DNA of 64,000 nucleotides from Rifleibacterium sp035352635 (GTDB lineage Bacteria; Muiribacteriota; Ozemobacteria; Ozemobacterales; Ozemobacteraceae), in NCBI GenBank assembly GCA_035352635.1, contig DAOPYA010000007.1:3654-67653 (forward strand), read 5' to 3'. This document shows positions 43,770 through 53,100 of the stretch, in pieces. The notes under the pieces were generated by a model. It worked only from the letters and a program-made list of their open reading frames with translations. It was not told the origin of the DNA and did not search any database. The position numbers and the translations under genes were made by a program. Numbering within the stretch: the first letter of the stretch is position 1; every line of letters starts with the position of its first letter.

Positions 43770-44831
43770 TCAGGCGCTCTTGAGCATTCTTTCGAGTTCT
43801 TTGGGGTGCATGGTGTGCACCATGGCTTCTTCGAGGGTGATGTCACCGCGCAGATACAGATCACGCAATGACATTTCGAAGGTCAGCATGCCTTCTTCGT
43901 GGCTGGTCTGCATGACTGTGTACAGGCCCGAAATTTTCTGTTCGCGGATACAGTTGGCGACTGCCGGGTTGCCGACCAGAATTTCGTTGCAGACAACGCG
44001 ACCTTTGCCGCTGGCCACTGGCAGAAGCTGCTGGGCAACAACGGCCCGCAGAACGAACGACAGCTGCGAGCGAATCTGACCCTGCTGATGTGGCGGAAAC
44101 ATATCGATAATGCGGTTGACCGTCTGTGCAGCGTCGGTAGTATGCAGGGTGCCGAAAACCAGATGGCCGGTTTCTGCCATGGTGCAGGCTGCTGAAACGG
44201 TTTCAAGGTCACGCATTTCGCCGACGAGAATAACGTCAGGGTCTTCGCGTAGAACGCGCCTGAGAGCTTCGTCGAATGATTTGGTGTCAATGTGCAGTTC
44301 GCGCTGATTGATCACTGAGCGTTTGTGATAATGAAGATATTCAATCGGATCTTCAATGGTCATGATGTGGCAGCGTCGGGTTTCGTTAATGATATTGATC
44401 AGGCAGGCCAGCGAAGTCGATTTGCCTGAACCGGTCGGGCCGGTGAACAGAACCAGGCCTTTGCGCATTCGTGTGAAATCACGCAATTTTTCGGGCAGAC
44501 GCAGTTCTTCAAGAGTCGGAATCTTGGTCGGAATGATGCGGAAGGCAGCCCCGATACAACCGCGCTGCTTGTACACGTTAACGCGAAAACGCCCGAAACC
44601 GTGCACCGAGTATGAAAGGTCCAGTTCAAAATTTTCTTCAAATTCTTTCTGTTGCTCGGCAGTGAGCATGTTATAAATCAAGGATCTTGTGTCCATGGGG
44701 GTGAGAACATCAAGGTCCGTTTGAATCAGTTCGCCATCAACGCGAATAACCGGAGGAGTACCCACGGTTATATGAAGGTCGGATGCACCGTTTTCAATAA
44801 CCAGATTCAGCAGATCGTTCAGGACAAACAT
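43770..44831 (-). CDS. pilT: PilT-type pilus retraction ATPase
   Basis: This 353-residue hexameric ATPase disassembles type IV pili for twitching. It has Walker A GPTGSGKST (131-139), the Asp box EDPIEYLH, the Walker B region PDVILVGEMRDLET, and the His box TLHTTDAAQTVNRIIDMFP. The C-terminal retraction motif, AIRNLI in classical PilT, reads AVANCI here within NPAVANCIREQK. AAGGAG precedes the start, and TATATAAT just upstream resembles a -10 element. It lies 74 bases downstream of pilB in the same direction. Confidence 0.92.
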   Translation of the reverse strand: MFVLNDLLNLVIENGASDLHITVGTPPVIRVDGELIQTDLDVLTPMDTRSLIYNMLTAEQQKEFEENFELDLSYSVHGFGRFRVNVYKQRGCIGAAFRIIPTKIPTLEELRLPEKLRDFTRMRKGLVLFTGPTGSGKSTSLACLINIINETRRCHIMTIEDPIEYLHYHKRSVINQRELHIDTKSFDEALRRVLREDPDVILVGEMRDLETVSAACTMAETGHLVFGTLHTTDAAQTVNRIIDMFPPHQQGQIRSQLSFVLRAVVAQQLLPVASGKGRVVCNEILVGNPAVANCIREQKISGLYTVMQTSHEEGMLTFEMSLRDLYLRGDITLEEAMVHTMHPKELERMLKSA

Positions 44832-44905
44832 CGCCGCGCTCCTTAATCATTATATATATCTTTAACTGCAACCATGGAAACTGGTAGCCGCCATTGCAGG
44901 CCTGA

Positions 44906-46732
44906 TCAGTGTTCGCCCATGGTAACGCGAACGACTTCTTCGAGCGAGGTCATGCCGGTAAGTGCCTTGCGCATAGCAGACTCGCGCAGAGACAACATGC
45001 CTTCTTCAATAGCCTGACGACGAATATCGTCTGTCGAACCGCCGTTCAAAATGATATCTCTGAGGCGTTCCGACATCATCATTACTTCGTAAACCCCGAT
45101 ACGACCACGGCTGCCAGAGTTATTGCATGATTCGCAACCTTTGCCCTTATAGAAAAGCATGTTCTTTTCGTTTATATGCGGCAGGTCAATGCGGCGTATC
45201 AGTTCAGGGGTGATGCCGAACTGGCTTATCTGCTCAGCTCTCGGCTTAATTTCAAATTTGCAGTCTTTGCAGATTTTGCGAACCAGACGCTGAGCCTGAA
45301 CCAGAATTACCGAGGTAGTTACCATGAATGGCTCAATGCCCATGTTTACGATACGACCGATGGTGCCCGGGGCGTCGTTGGTGTGCAGCGTCGAAAGAAC
45401 CAGATGGCCTGTCATCGAAGCCTTGATGGCGATTTCGGCGGTTTCAAAGTCACGAATTTCGCCGACCATGATGACGTCTGGGTCCTGGCGAAGGAAAGAG
45501 CGCAGCGCCGCAGCGAAGGTTAAACCGATTTCAGGTTTGCACTGAACCTGGTTAACGCCATGCAACATATACTCAACCGGGTCTTCAGCGGTCATGACGT
45601 TCGTGTCGATCGAGTTGACCGAAGTCAGTGCCGAATAAAGGGTCGTGGTTTTACCCGAACCGGTTGGGCCAGTTACCAGAATGATGCCGTATGGGGATGC
45701 AATCCCTGATTTGAAGCGCTCAAGAGTCTTCGGTTCAAACCCAAGGTCTTCAAGGTTAACCTTCAAAGAGGTCTGGTCAAGAATTCGCATTACGATTTTC
45801 TCGCCCCAGATTACCGGCAAAACCGATACGCGCAGGTCAATCATGCGGTTCGTAACCTTGATTTTGATACGACCGTCCTGGGGCAGACGCTTTTCTGCGA
45901 TGTTCAGCGACGACATGATCTTGATACGGGAGGTGATGGCGGCGGTAGCCTTCTTCGGCGGGTTCATCGCCGTGAACATCATGCCGTCCTGGCGGTATCT
46001 GATGCGCAATTCTTTTTCAAAGGGTTCGATATGAATATCTGAAACGCCGTTCTGTACTGCCTGCGAAATTACCAGGTTGCAGAGACGGATGATCGGAGCA
46101 TCGTTTTCGCCGAGTTCCCCGAGGCCATCGAGGTTTTCTTCGTCGGCATGCCCGATATCTTCAAGGTCATCCATCAGTTTGTCCTTCTGGGCTACGTCGC
46201 CGTAGGCATCCTGGAGGGCCTTATTGATGTCGGTATGCGTCGCGACAACCGGTTTGACCATCAGGCCGGTCATCAGCTGAATGTCGTCGATAGCGATGAT
46301 GTTGAGCGGGTCAACCATTGCGACCGTAAGCTTGTTGCCGACTTTGTTGATCGGAATCAACATGTGGCGCTTGGCGATATGTTCGGGAACCAGCTTGGCA
46401 ATAACCGGGTCGATCAGGTAGTTCGAAAGGTCAATGAAAGGAATACGCAACTGCTTCGACAGAATCTGGACGATATCCTGTTCGGTGACCAGATGCATTT
46501 CGACCAGCACCGCGCCAAGTCGTTTGCCGCTCTTCTTCTGGAGAGCCAGAGCCTGCTGCAGCTGTTCTTCATTGATCAGACCTTCAGAAATAAGAGCGTC
46601 GCCAAGGCGCATTTTCTTGGCAAGAATCGAAGTTGCAGCCGCAGATTTTGGAGTGGGTTGTCCGGCGGCCGGCGGTGCGCCGGAACCGGCCCCGACCGGG
46701 GCTCCTGGCTGTGCAGGAAGAGATTGATTCAT
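44906..46732 (-). CDS. pilB: Type IV pilus / type II secretion assembly ATPase (PilB/GspE)
   Basis: This 608-residue assembly motor carries an N-terminal MshEN/GspE-N domain (about 40-150). Its ATPase domain has GPTGSGKTTTLYSAL, ADPVEY, DVIMVGEIRDFET and STLHTNDAPGTIGRI. The zinc-binding tetracysteine loop comprises CKDC and CESC (about 480-545). Its Pro/Gly-rich N-terminus precedes the conserved part. It is followed by pilT and shares the strand with a pilin and a prepilin-peptidase-like gene further on; PilC/GspF is not in the window. AAGGAAC lies before the start. Confidence 0.93.
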   Translation of the reverse strand: MNQSLPAQPGAPVGAGSGAPPAAGQPTPKSAAATSILAKKMRLGDALISEGLINEEQLQQALALQKKSGKRLGAVLVEMHLVTEQDIVQILSKQLRIPFIDLSNYLIDPVIAKLVPEHIAKRHMLIPINKVGNKLTVAMVDPLNIIAIDDIQLMTGLMVKPVVATHTDINKALQDAYGDVAQKDKLMDDLEDIGHADEENLDGLGELGENDAPIIRLCNLVISQAVQNGVSDIHIEPFEKELRIRYRQDGMMFTAMNPPKKATAAITSRIKIMSSLNIAEKRLPQDGRIKIKVTNRMIDLRVSVLPVIWGEKIVMRILDQTSLKVNLEDLGFEPKTLERFKSGIASPYGIILVTGPTGSGKTTTLYSALTSVNSIDTNVMTAEDPVEYMLHGVNQVQCKPEIGLTFAAALRSFLRQDPDVIMVGEIRDFETAEIAIKASMTGHLVLSTLHTNDAPGTIGRIVNMGIEPFMVTTSVILVQAQRLVRKICKDCKFEIKPRAEQISQFGITPELIRRIDLPHINEKNMLFYKGKGCESCNNSGSRGRIGVYEVMMMSERLRDIILNGGSTDDIRRQAIEEGMLSLRESAMRKALTGMTSLEEVVRVTMGEH

Positions 46733-46811
46733 ATCTGCAGTTCCTTCCTTATTTCTTTACCAGAAATAATGCCTCAAATTGTCGTTATAAGCAAGCAGTT
46801 CAGTAATTTCA

Positions 46812-47669
46812 TCATGAATAAATGCAATTGCGGATAATTTCAGCCGGTGCCTCACACCCGGTCAGGATCTCGAAAGATTCGAGCCCCTGTTCAAGCAGAA
46901 GTTCACGACCATCAATTACCACACAGCCACTTTTGCGGGCGCAAGCGACCAGCTTTGAATCTGGCGCATAATTAAAATCGACAAAAACTTTGTTTTTTTC
47001 AAGACATTTATCAAGTTCAGGAACAAAATCTTCTGTAGACCACCCTAGCGGCGTAGTGTTGACGATTATAGCAGATTCGCCTGCCGCATAGGAAAAGTTT
47101 TTATCATTCCAGGCCAGACAATTGATTTGCGGGTCGGCGGGCCATGTTTCAAGACCGTTGACCGCGGGTTGTTCTGCAAAACTGCGGCCCAGAATAAAAA
47201 TCTGAGCATCCGTACATTTTTTGATGGCCCAGACAGCCGTCGCAGCTGAAGCGCCATTACCCATGATCAGTGCCGGGCGGCCCCGCAGGTCGAGCCGGGT
47301 TAGAATGCGCAACAGGCCTGTTGCATCTGTGTTCCAGCCTTCGCCACCATGCTCGCTGAACCTGATGGTATTAACGGCGCCCGTACTCCGGGCCGGTTCG
47401 TTTAAAATATGGCAATATTCAGCAGCCATTCGCTTAAGAGGGCGGGTAACATTGATACCGGCTATGCTCAGGGCCTCAATGCCTTTGAATGCTGCCGGGG
47501 CGCAGGCTTTGCCAACTTGCATCGCTATGTAAATGGCGTCAATCTCAGAGTGGCGCAGCGCGGCATTCCAGAAAGACGGGCTGATAGAGTGCGCAACCGG
47601 ATCGCCGATCAGGGCATATACCCTGGTAGTTCCGGAAACTTGAAATTCTTTTGACTTTTTGTACAACAC
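46812..47669 (-). CDS. aroE: Shikimate dehydrogenase
   Basis: This is a 285-residue NADPH-dependent enzyme of the shikimate pathway, reducing 3-dehydroshikimate. Substrate residues sit in SISPS (28-32), INVTRPLK with the catalytic Lys79, GAVNTI, and NTDATG. The nucleotide-binding loop IMGNGASAATAVWAI is slightly atypical (GNGASA in place of GAGGAA). The start is GTG at 47669, with AGGTGA upstream. The second half is less conserved than in E. coli AroE, but the active-site set is complete. It lies between the STAS gene and pilB with no clear functional link. Confidence 0.88.
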   Translation of the reverse strand: MLYKKSKEFQVSGTTRVYALIGDPVAHSISPSFWNAALRHSEIDAIYIAMQVGKACAPAAFKGIEALSIAGINVTRPLKRMAAEYCHILNEPARSTGAVNTIRFSEHGGEGWNTDATGLLRILTRLDLRGRPALIMGNGASAATAVWAIKKCTDAQIFILGRSFAEQPAVNGLETWPADPQINCLAWNDKNFSYAAGESAIIVNTTPLGWSTEDFVPELDKCLEKNKVFVDFNYAPDSKLVACARKSGCVVIDGRELLLEQGLESFEILTGCEAPAEIIRNCIYS

Positions 47670-47702
47670 GCGCGGCAGTTCACCTGGCAGGGAAGGGGAG
47701 GG

Positions 47703-48047
47703 TCAGTTAAAGCTCTTTATGGCACTCTCTTCTGAGTCAAAAATCTCGAATACTTTGGTCAGGCGCGTCATCTCAAAAAGTTCCTGCACCGAGGGTGTCA
47801 GATTAATGAGTTTGAGATTGCCCTTGTCTTTTTTAACTTTCTTGAGGGTGGCGGCGATCACGCCCAGCCCAATGGGATTAAGGTAGGTGACTTCCTGAAA
47901 ATCCAGGATCAGCCGCTTGCGACCTTCATTGATAATGGCGTCAATTTTGTCCTTGAATTGATTAACAGTCTCGGCGCCAATTTCACCGCGTAATACCACA
48001 AGGGTGATATTATTGCTTTTGGGTCTGATATCAATTTTTATGTCCAT
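47703..48047 (-). CDS. STAS-domain protein (anti-anti-sigma factor type) without the phospho-serine
   Basis: This 114-residue single-domain protein matches the anti-sigma-factor antagonist fold: LVVLRGEIGAETVNQF, LILDFQEVTYLNPIGLGVI and LKLINLTPSVQELFEMT. In SpoIIAA-type proteins the loop reads DSSGLG, with the phosphorylated serine; here the same place reads NPIGLG (57-62), so the site cannot be phosphorylated in the standard way. It may act constitutively or bind a different partner. No matching anti-sigma kinase or phosphatase is nearby. It is transcribed with aroE (33-base gap) and follows a terminator. Confidence 0.88.
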   Translation of the reverse strand: MDIKIDIRPKSNNITLVVLRGEIGAETVNQFKDKIDAIINEGRKRLILDFQEVTYLNPIGLGVIAATLKKVKKDKGNLKLINLTPSVQELFEMTRLTKVFEIFDSEESAIKSFN

Positions 48048-48100
48048 AAATTATGGTTTGCCCTCCCAGTTGCTTCTGCCGGTCAAGTTCCTAAAAATAC

Positions 48101-48134
48101 CTCATCTTTCTCTTGAAAGCAAGAGAAAGACGAG
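48101..48134 (-). terminator. Rho-independent terminator after the UPF0164 gene
   Basis: A 15-base stem with one G-U or mismatch (48101-48115 against 48120-48134) has a four-base loop. On the minus strand it is followed by GTATTTTTAGG, a short T-rich tail. It separates the outer-membrane gene from the STAS gene. Confidence 0.75.
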
Positions 48135-48158
48135 GGACTTGCGTTGGGGAAATTAAAT

Positions 48159-49142
48159 TCAGAACTGCTTTGAAGCAGAAATGCGGTGCGCGTCACCGAG
48201 CGTTTCGTCGGCGTATGAGTAATCAAAACGCCAGGTGTCAAGTTTGAAACTGGCACCCATGGTCAGGTCGCCATCGTGTGAACCGAGTCTGAGGGCTGCG
48301 TAATCCTGCAACCACCATTCGGCACCCGCGAAAAGCTTGGCATCCATGTCCTGAACTTTGTTGATGTCGGCGGCAAGGGTGAGCTTGTCGTTAGCTTTGT
48401 GGGCAATACCAATGGTCGTGGTTGTCGGAATCTTGTCTGAATGACCGGAAGCTGTGTCCCAGTCAAGGTTTTCGCCAAGATCGCGAAAGGTCAGGCCAAG
48501 AGTTGTCTTTTCGCTGCTTTCATAGAGAAAGCCAAAGTCGAGGCCCCAGGTGCTGGCAGAGTTTGTGTAAAGTTCCTGTTTAAGATACTTAACGTTGACG
48601 CCGCCGTAAAATTTATCTGAAAGCTTGCGTGAATAAGAACCAAAAGTGTTCTTTTCACTGTCTTTGAAGTAACCGAAAATCCAGACTGCTTTGCCCGGAT
48701 CATAGTTATAGTTGGCATCGGTTGCCGGTTCAGTGCCGGTGAGAGCAGTGCCGGGGGTGATGTGTTGAGTGGCGAGATGCGTTTCCGGAATGCCATCTAC
48801 CCCGAAGCTCATGTGCGAAAGAGCGAAAACGCCGTTCTTTTTGCCGCTTTTGTCTTTCAGAACATGCGCGTAGTTGAAGAAGTTGTATTCGCGATCCATG
48901 GTCAGATCGGCATGCATGAAAGAACCTTCGCTCTTCTCAAGGCGTGCCAGTCCGGCAGGGTTCCAGAACGAGGCGGTTGAGTCATCGGCAACAGCAGTGA
49001 ACGCACTGCCCATCCCGAGCGCTCTGGCGCCAACGCCCATCTTCAGGTAGGCACCAGCCTGGCCGGCTGATTCGGCATGAGCCGTGCTCATGGTGCTCAG
49101 GCTCAGAGCCGCCATGAACAGGGTTGTTAGAAGCTTTTTCAT
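48159..49142 (-). CDS. UPF0164/PorV-like outer-membrane protein
   Basis: This protein is 327 residues from ATG 49142 (AAGGGG upstream); longer in-frame starts have no signal peptide in the right place. The signal peptide is MKKLLTTLFMAALSLSTMSTAHA. The mature protein opens with GAYLKMGVGARALGMGSAFTAVADD and SFWNPAGLA, the hallmarks of the UPF0164/PorV/PorQ family of beta-barrels. Alternating amphipathic strands continue to the terminal aromatic ISASKQF, as expected for outer-membrane insertion. PorV in Bacteroidetes shuttles type IX secretion cargo. Here it lies beside two giant proteins with C-terminal domains that look like such cargo; type IX machinery itself is not in the window. Confidence 0.88.
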   Translation of the reverse strand: MKKLLTTLFMAALSLSTMSTAHAESAGQAGAYLKMGVGARALGMGSAFTAVADDSTASFWNPAGLARLEKSEGSFMHADLTMDREYNFFNYAHVLKDKSGKKNGVFALSHMSFGVDGIPETHLATQHITPGTALTGTEPATDANYNYDPGKAVWIFGYFKDSEKNTFGSYSRKLSDKFYGGVNVKYLKQELYTNSASTWGLDFGFLYESSEKTTLGLTFRDLGENLDWDTASGHSDKIPTTTTIGIAHKANDKLTLAADINKVQDMDAKLFAGAEWWLQDYAALRLGSHDGDLTMGASFKLDTWRFDYSYADETLGDAHRISASKQF

Positions 49143-49300
49143 ATTGTTTCCCCTTACAAGTCGATAGAACTGGTTATCTATCATTTCGGCATTACTGATA
49201 ATAAAATGAACGAAAATTTTAAAAATTCTCAATCTTGCTCGCCGTTTATGTTCTCGAATGTTTCCCTCTGTTGAACAAAGCTAGGCAAAAGCAACCCGAC

Positions 49301-49323
49301 TGATAGGCCGCGCCGTCGAATCG
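49301..49323. repeat. 23-base intergenic repeat, copy 2
   Basis: This partner of the stretch at 39310-39332 matches it at 20 of 23 positions. It lies in the 250-base gap between the lipoprotein gene and the UPF0164 gene, upstream of the latter on the minus strand. The rest of that gap has no gene that I can see. Confidence 0.45.
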
Positions 49324-49391
49324 GTGAGAAATGCTCAATGCGCTCTTTTATAGGCAGGGATCGACATTGATGAAACCATGGCTGACACATG

Positions 49392-50078
49392 TCAGTTGTT
49401 GAAAGTCAGGCCCATGGCGACGAGAGAATTGTATATCTGCGTTACTGAACTGTCGTTTGACTGCTCAATGCTGCGGGCAAAGGTGATTTGCGTTGCGGCC
49501 CGGGTTGGGTCGCCGGTCCAGAAATAGCACCAGGCAAGCATTGCGTGTGCTTCGGCATTGCTGACACCAATTGGGTGAGTGGCACTGAAAGTGGTTGAAG
49601 TTTCGCGCAGCCCTACTTCTTCAAGAAGCTTCAGAGCCTGGGCAAAGCTGTCTTTCTGGCCCCGCTGAATCAAAGATGCGGCCAGGCCAACCCTTGATTC
49701 ATTGTTGACCTTCGCTGCCTGCGAAAAAGCTGAATAGCCTGACTCAGCACCGGTCGATTTGGTCAGTGCCCAGCCCAACCCGTTATAAGCTTCGATTTTC
49801 TGGGCGTCAGTTATAGAGACGGTGGTGAGCGCCTGATTGTATTTGTTGATGGCACTGCTGAAGGCACCATATTTGAAATCTTCCCAGCCAGAGGCAATCA
49901 GCGATTCAACACTTGTTTCACCGGTGCCGCCCGTGCCGCCGGTACCGCCCGTGCCGGTGCCTGAAGAGGGCACTTCGTCAGGAATGGTGTAACGGCCGCT
50001 GCCACCACCACTGCCGCAACCACTGGCGATCAGAATGATTGATAATATGGCAAACAGCATGATTGATTTTCTGTTCAT
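49392..50078 (-). CDS. TPR-like lipoprotein with Gly/Thr linker, partner of the giant surface protein
   Basis: This is a 228-residue lipoprotein: a signal peptide with lipobox IASGC (Cys21), then a Gly-rich start, a Gly/Thr linker (GTGTGGTGGTGGTG, about 40-53) and a helical repeat domain (about 55-225). TPR pairs include EAYNGLGWALTKSTG and AEAHAMLAWCYFWTGDPTRAA. It is a paralogue of the protein at 60291-61076, with AYNGLGWA versus AYNGRGWA, and GVSNAEAHAM versus GVSSPEAHAM. Each copy follows a giant Ig-repeat gene on the same strand, so the pair duplicated together. It may anchor the giant protein at the outer membrane (inference). Confidence 0.82.
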   Translation of the reverse strand: MNRKSIMLFAILSIILIASGCGSGGGSGRYTIPDEVPSSGTGTGGTGGTGGTGETSVESLIASGWEDFKYGAFSSAINKYNQALTTVSITDAQKIEAYNGLGWALTKSTGAESGYSAFSQAAKVNNESRVGLAASLIQRGQKDSFAQALKLLEEVGLRETSTTFSATHPIGVSNAEAHAMLAWCYFWTGDPTRAATQITFARSIEQSNDSSVTQIYNSLVAMGLTFNN

Positions 50079-50138
50079 TATTTTATCTCCTGCGTAACCT
50101 TTCCATTACAAATTGTCGTTCCCGTTGTCGTTGTTGTG

Positions 50139-50161
50139 GGGAACGGTTTGAAACCGTTCCC
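50139..50161. repeat. Palindromic element between the giant gene and its lipoprotein gene
   Basis: GGGAACGGTTT and AAACCGTTCCC flank a single G, forming a 23-base perfect palindrome. A second small hairpin, CCCC-TGTT-GGGG (50169-50180), lies beside it. The pattern resembles REP-type extragenic palindromes, or could fold as a transcript-end stabiliser or weak terminator after the giant gene. No other full copy is seen in the window. Confidence 0.6.
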
Positions 50162-50181
50162 TACATATCCCCTGTTGGGGG

Positions 50182-53100
50182 TCATCGCAACACCGCGATC
50201 TTGTGGGTGTATTTGGTTTTTCGGTCATGATTATCAGGGTCTTTCAATTCAATTTTCGCAAAGTAGACGCCATTGGCAACTGCTTTGCCATCCTTGTTTC
50301 TCAGATCCCAGATAACATCCTGCACAACTTTGCCGGCACCGTTGTTGCCTGAACGCATGACCAGGTCGTTGGTGGCGATCACCAGATGCCCGGCGGTGTC
50401 GTAGATTTTTACCCTGATTTCATCAGCATCAACATCGGTGCGATTGGTGCTGATTCTCATGCTGACACGGTTGCGTGCCGGGTTCGGAAACTGCACAACT
50501 TCGTGAATGATCAACGGCGGCTGGGCGACAAATCTGAGGGTCGGCAGCACTGTCTGGTTGCCGGCCTTGTCAGCAATTCGCAAGCTGATAGTATGGTTGC
50601 CGCTGATCAGATCATCGACCGGAACAAACCTGGCAAGGCTGCCGGTTGAATCAATCATTACCGGATACTGGCGACCATTGAGCACGGCCACGGCACTGTC
50701 AGTATCGATACCAGAAGCGTATTCTTCAAGGTTCCAGCTGAATACCGGCCGACTTTCGCGCAGCGGTTCAGCGGTTATATCTTTAACCATGCTGGCACGC
50801 GGTGCCTGAACGTCACGCATCATCGCGAAGGTTCCGGCGGTTGTTGCAGTAAACCTTACGCTGTTGTTCTCAGCTGTGAAATCAACTGCTTTCCAGCCCG
50901 AAACATCACTCTGATAAAGAGCAGAACCAACGGGGGGCGGCGCGTCGAGCTGCATCGACATGGCCACTGAACCGGTCAGACGACCCGCAGGTATTATCAG
51001 GCTGTATGCCTGACCAATAGGCTCAAGTTCGCCGGCGGCACGGTCACTGGCAGCAGCAACCCTGCTGGCTCTGATCGAAGAGATCTGGGCCGCGCTCATT
51101 CCGGCAAGAGCACTCGGCATGATTCTTGAACCGGTGGTAGTGCCGCTGTTTTCTTTGCTGAGCGCTTCAGGCAGAATCATGACCAGGCTGTCGCCGTTAA
51201 GAGTGCCGGGTTCGAAGACGGCTTCGACATTGCTGTCGGCCGAGCGCACCGCGGCCCGCATTGAAGCGTTTACAAAGGCCGTCGAGAAACTCAGGTTAGC
51301 GGTACCGGCATTCTGTGAAATGTCGGTGGCGCTGACCTTGATCGTGGCGACGCCAGGGTAATTGCGGTCGAGATGGGCACCGCCAATGAACATGCGCAGG
51401 TCGTTGCCAGAATTCAGCAGCAGTGAAACTGCGGTGCCACCACTCTGGGTAATCGTCGCTGCAGGCTGACCCGAAATGTCTTCATTGGCTTTAACTACCA
51501 GAATGATATCGAATTCATTGGCCGGGTTGCTGAATGCAGTCAGGGTAAGCACTGGCGGGGTGATGTCGCGACCTTCAAACGTAATGCTGCTCTCGCTGCT
51601 GTTACCTGTGAGGTCTTTAACCCCGGTAACCGTAAGGCTGTAGGTCTGGCCCTCGGTGATGTCAGATGCGGCAGTCAGGGTGACCGATTTAAGATCGGCT
51701 CTGATAACCGCCTCATCGATTGAGACGTTGGTTGAACCCAGCGAAAGCTTGTAATTGCCAGCGTTCAAAGCGCTGCTGCTTTCGAGTTGTTCATCAAATA
51801 CCACGTTGAACTTTTTCTGTGAAGTTACGCCATCGTAGGTTATGGCACTGATAATCGGACCACGTGAGTCAGCAGTGAAGCTCTGCTCGTTGTTTCCGGC
51901 AGTGATTTCGTCGCCATCGACGCTGAAGACGGCCAGAGGCGTTACAGTAACAGTGTAGAGCTTGCCGTTCTGTGCTGCTCCCAGAGCCGGGGTGATCGAA
52001 GCGGTAACCACTCGCGGGCTGGTGGTGCTGACTTTGATGCCAGAGATTAACAGGCCGGTCGGGTCTATCGGCTTGATCGCGTATTTGGTCGAGGCTTCGG
52101 CCGTGCTGGCAAGCACGTCATGACTGAAAGTCATGCGGATACCATTTAGCCCAACCTGACTGACACTTTCAAGTTTGAAGACTGATCTTACGATAGTGAT
52201 GTCAGCGCCAAGTGCTGCGGTATTGCCGGCCAGGTCACTGACAGTTACCCGGTAGGTGCCATCGTTAACCGGCTGGCCATTGTTGTCGTTGCCATCCCAG
52301 ATGGCAAACAACGGCGAGAGAACATCAACCTGCTGGGTAATGATTTCGCGCAACAGCGTCGAACCTGACATGATTTTAATCACCGCAGTGCCAGAACCCA
52401 GCGGTTCGGTCAGGTAGGTGCCTTCGACAACTTCAATGCGCAGGTCGTTCTTTCTTGAATTGAAGCGGGTAACGGCATCGCCAATCGCCACGTTTGTGCC
52501 TTTGGCAACCCTATACATGTTGATTCTTTCAAGAACCGGCACATCCCGGTCAATGACCAGGGTGGCGGTTGCCCGGCTGTTAGTGGTCAGAGGCACACCC
52601 AGGTTGCCGGCCAGATCGACCAGGGTAACTTCGTAACTGCCTGACAGATTGGCAGGCACGCTGTCAGTGCTCTTGCCGTCAAAGTTCAGGGTGTAACCAG
52701 AACTCGAAAAGCTGCTCATGACATAGGTGTTAATCCGCTCGCCGGTTTTGGTGAGGCGCATTTTCATTCCCTGGCCAATATCGCCGGTGATGGCATTGAT
52801 CTTGGCCATACTGGTGACGGTCGGGCTGTAATAGGCCTTGTTGTTAAGAACTTTGAGATTCGGAAACTGCCATTCGGCAACCCTCGGGGCACGAACGTCG
52901 TAAACAATACTGCCCCGGCGACTGCCTTCGTTGCCGGCAAGGTCGTAGAAACGCAATTCGTAGGTGATCGGCAGTTCGCCGCTGATCTGCTGGCCGTCTG
53001 ACTTGGTGCCGTTCCAGACCGCCTGCCAGGTGCTGCCCGAAGACGAAGGTGCCGCACTCAAGGTGTTGATCAGAGTGTTGCCATCGCTGCTGTAGATGCG

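Noticed and set aside
49312..49323. tRNA T-arm-like stretch (GTCGAAT inside a short stem)
   Set aside because: No acceptor stem, anticodon arm or matching context; it is part of the 23-base repeat.
49261..49330. Possible c-di-GMP (GEMM) riboswitch, suggested by an ACAAAGCTA segment
   Set aside because: The other conserved blocks and tetraloop-receptor pattern are missing, and the segment is on the strand opposite the genes.
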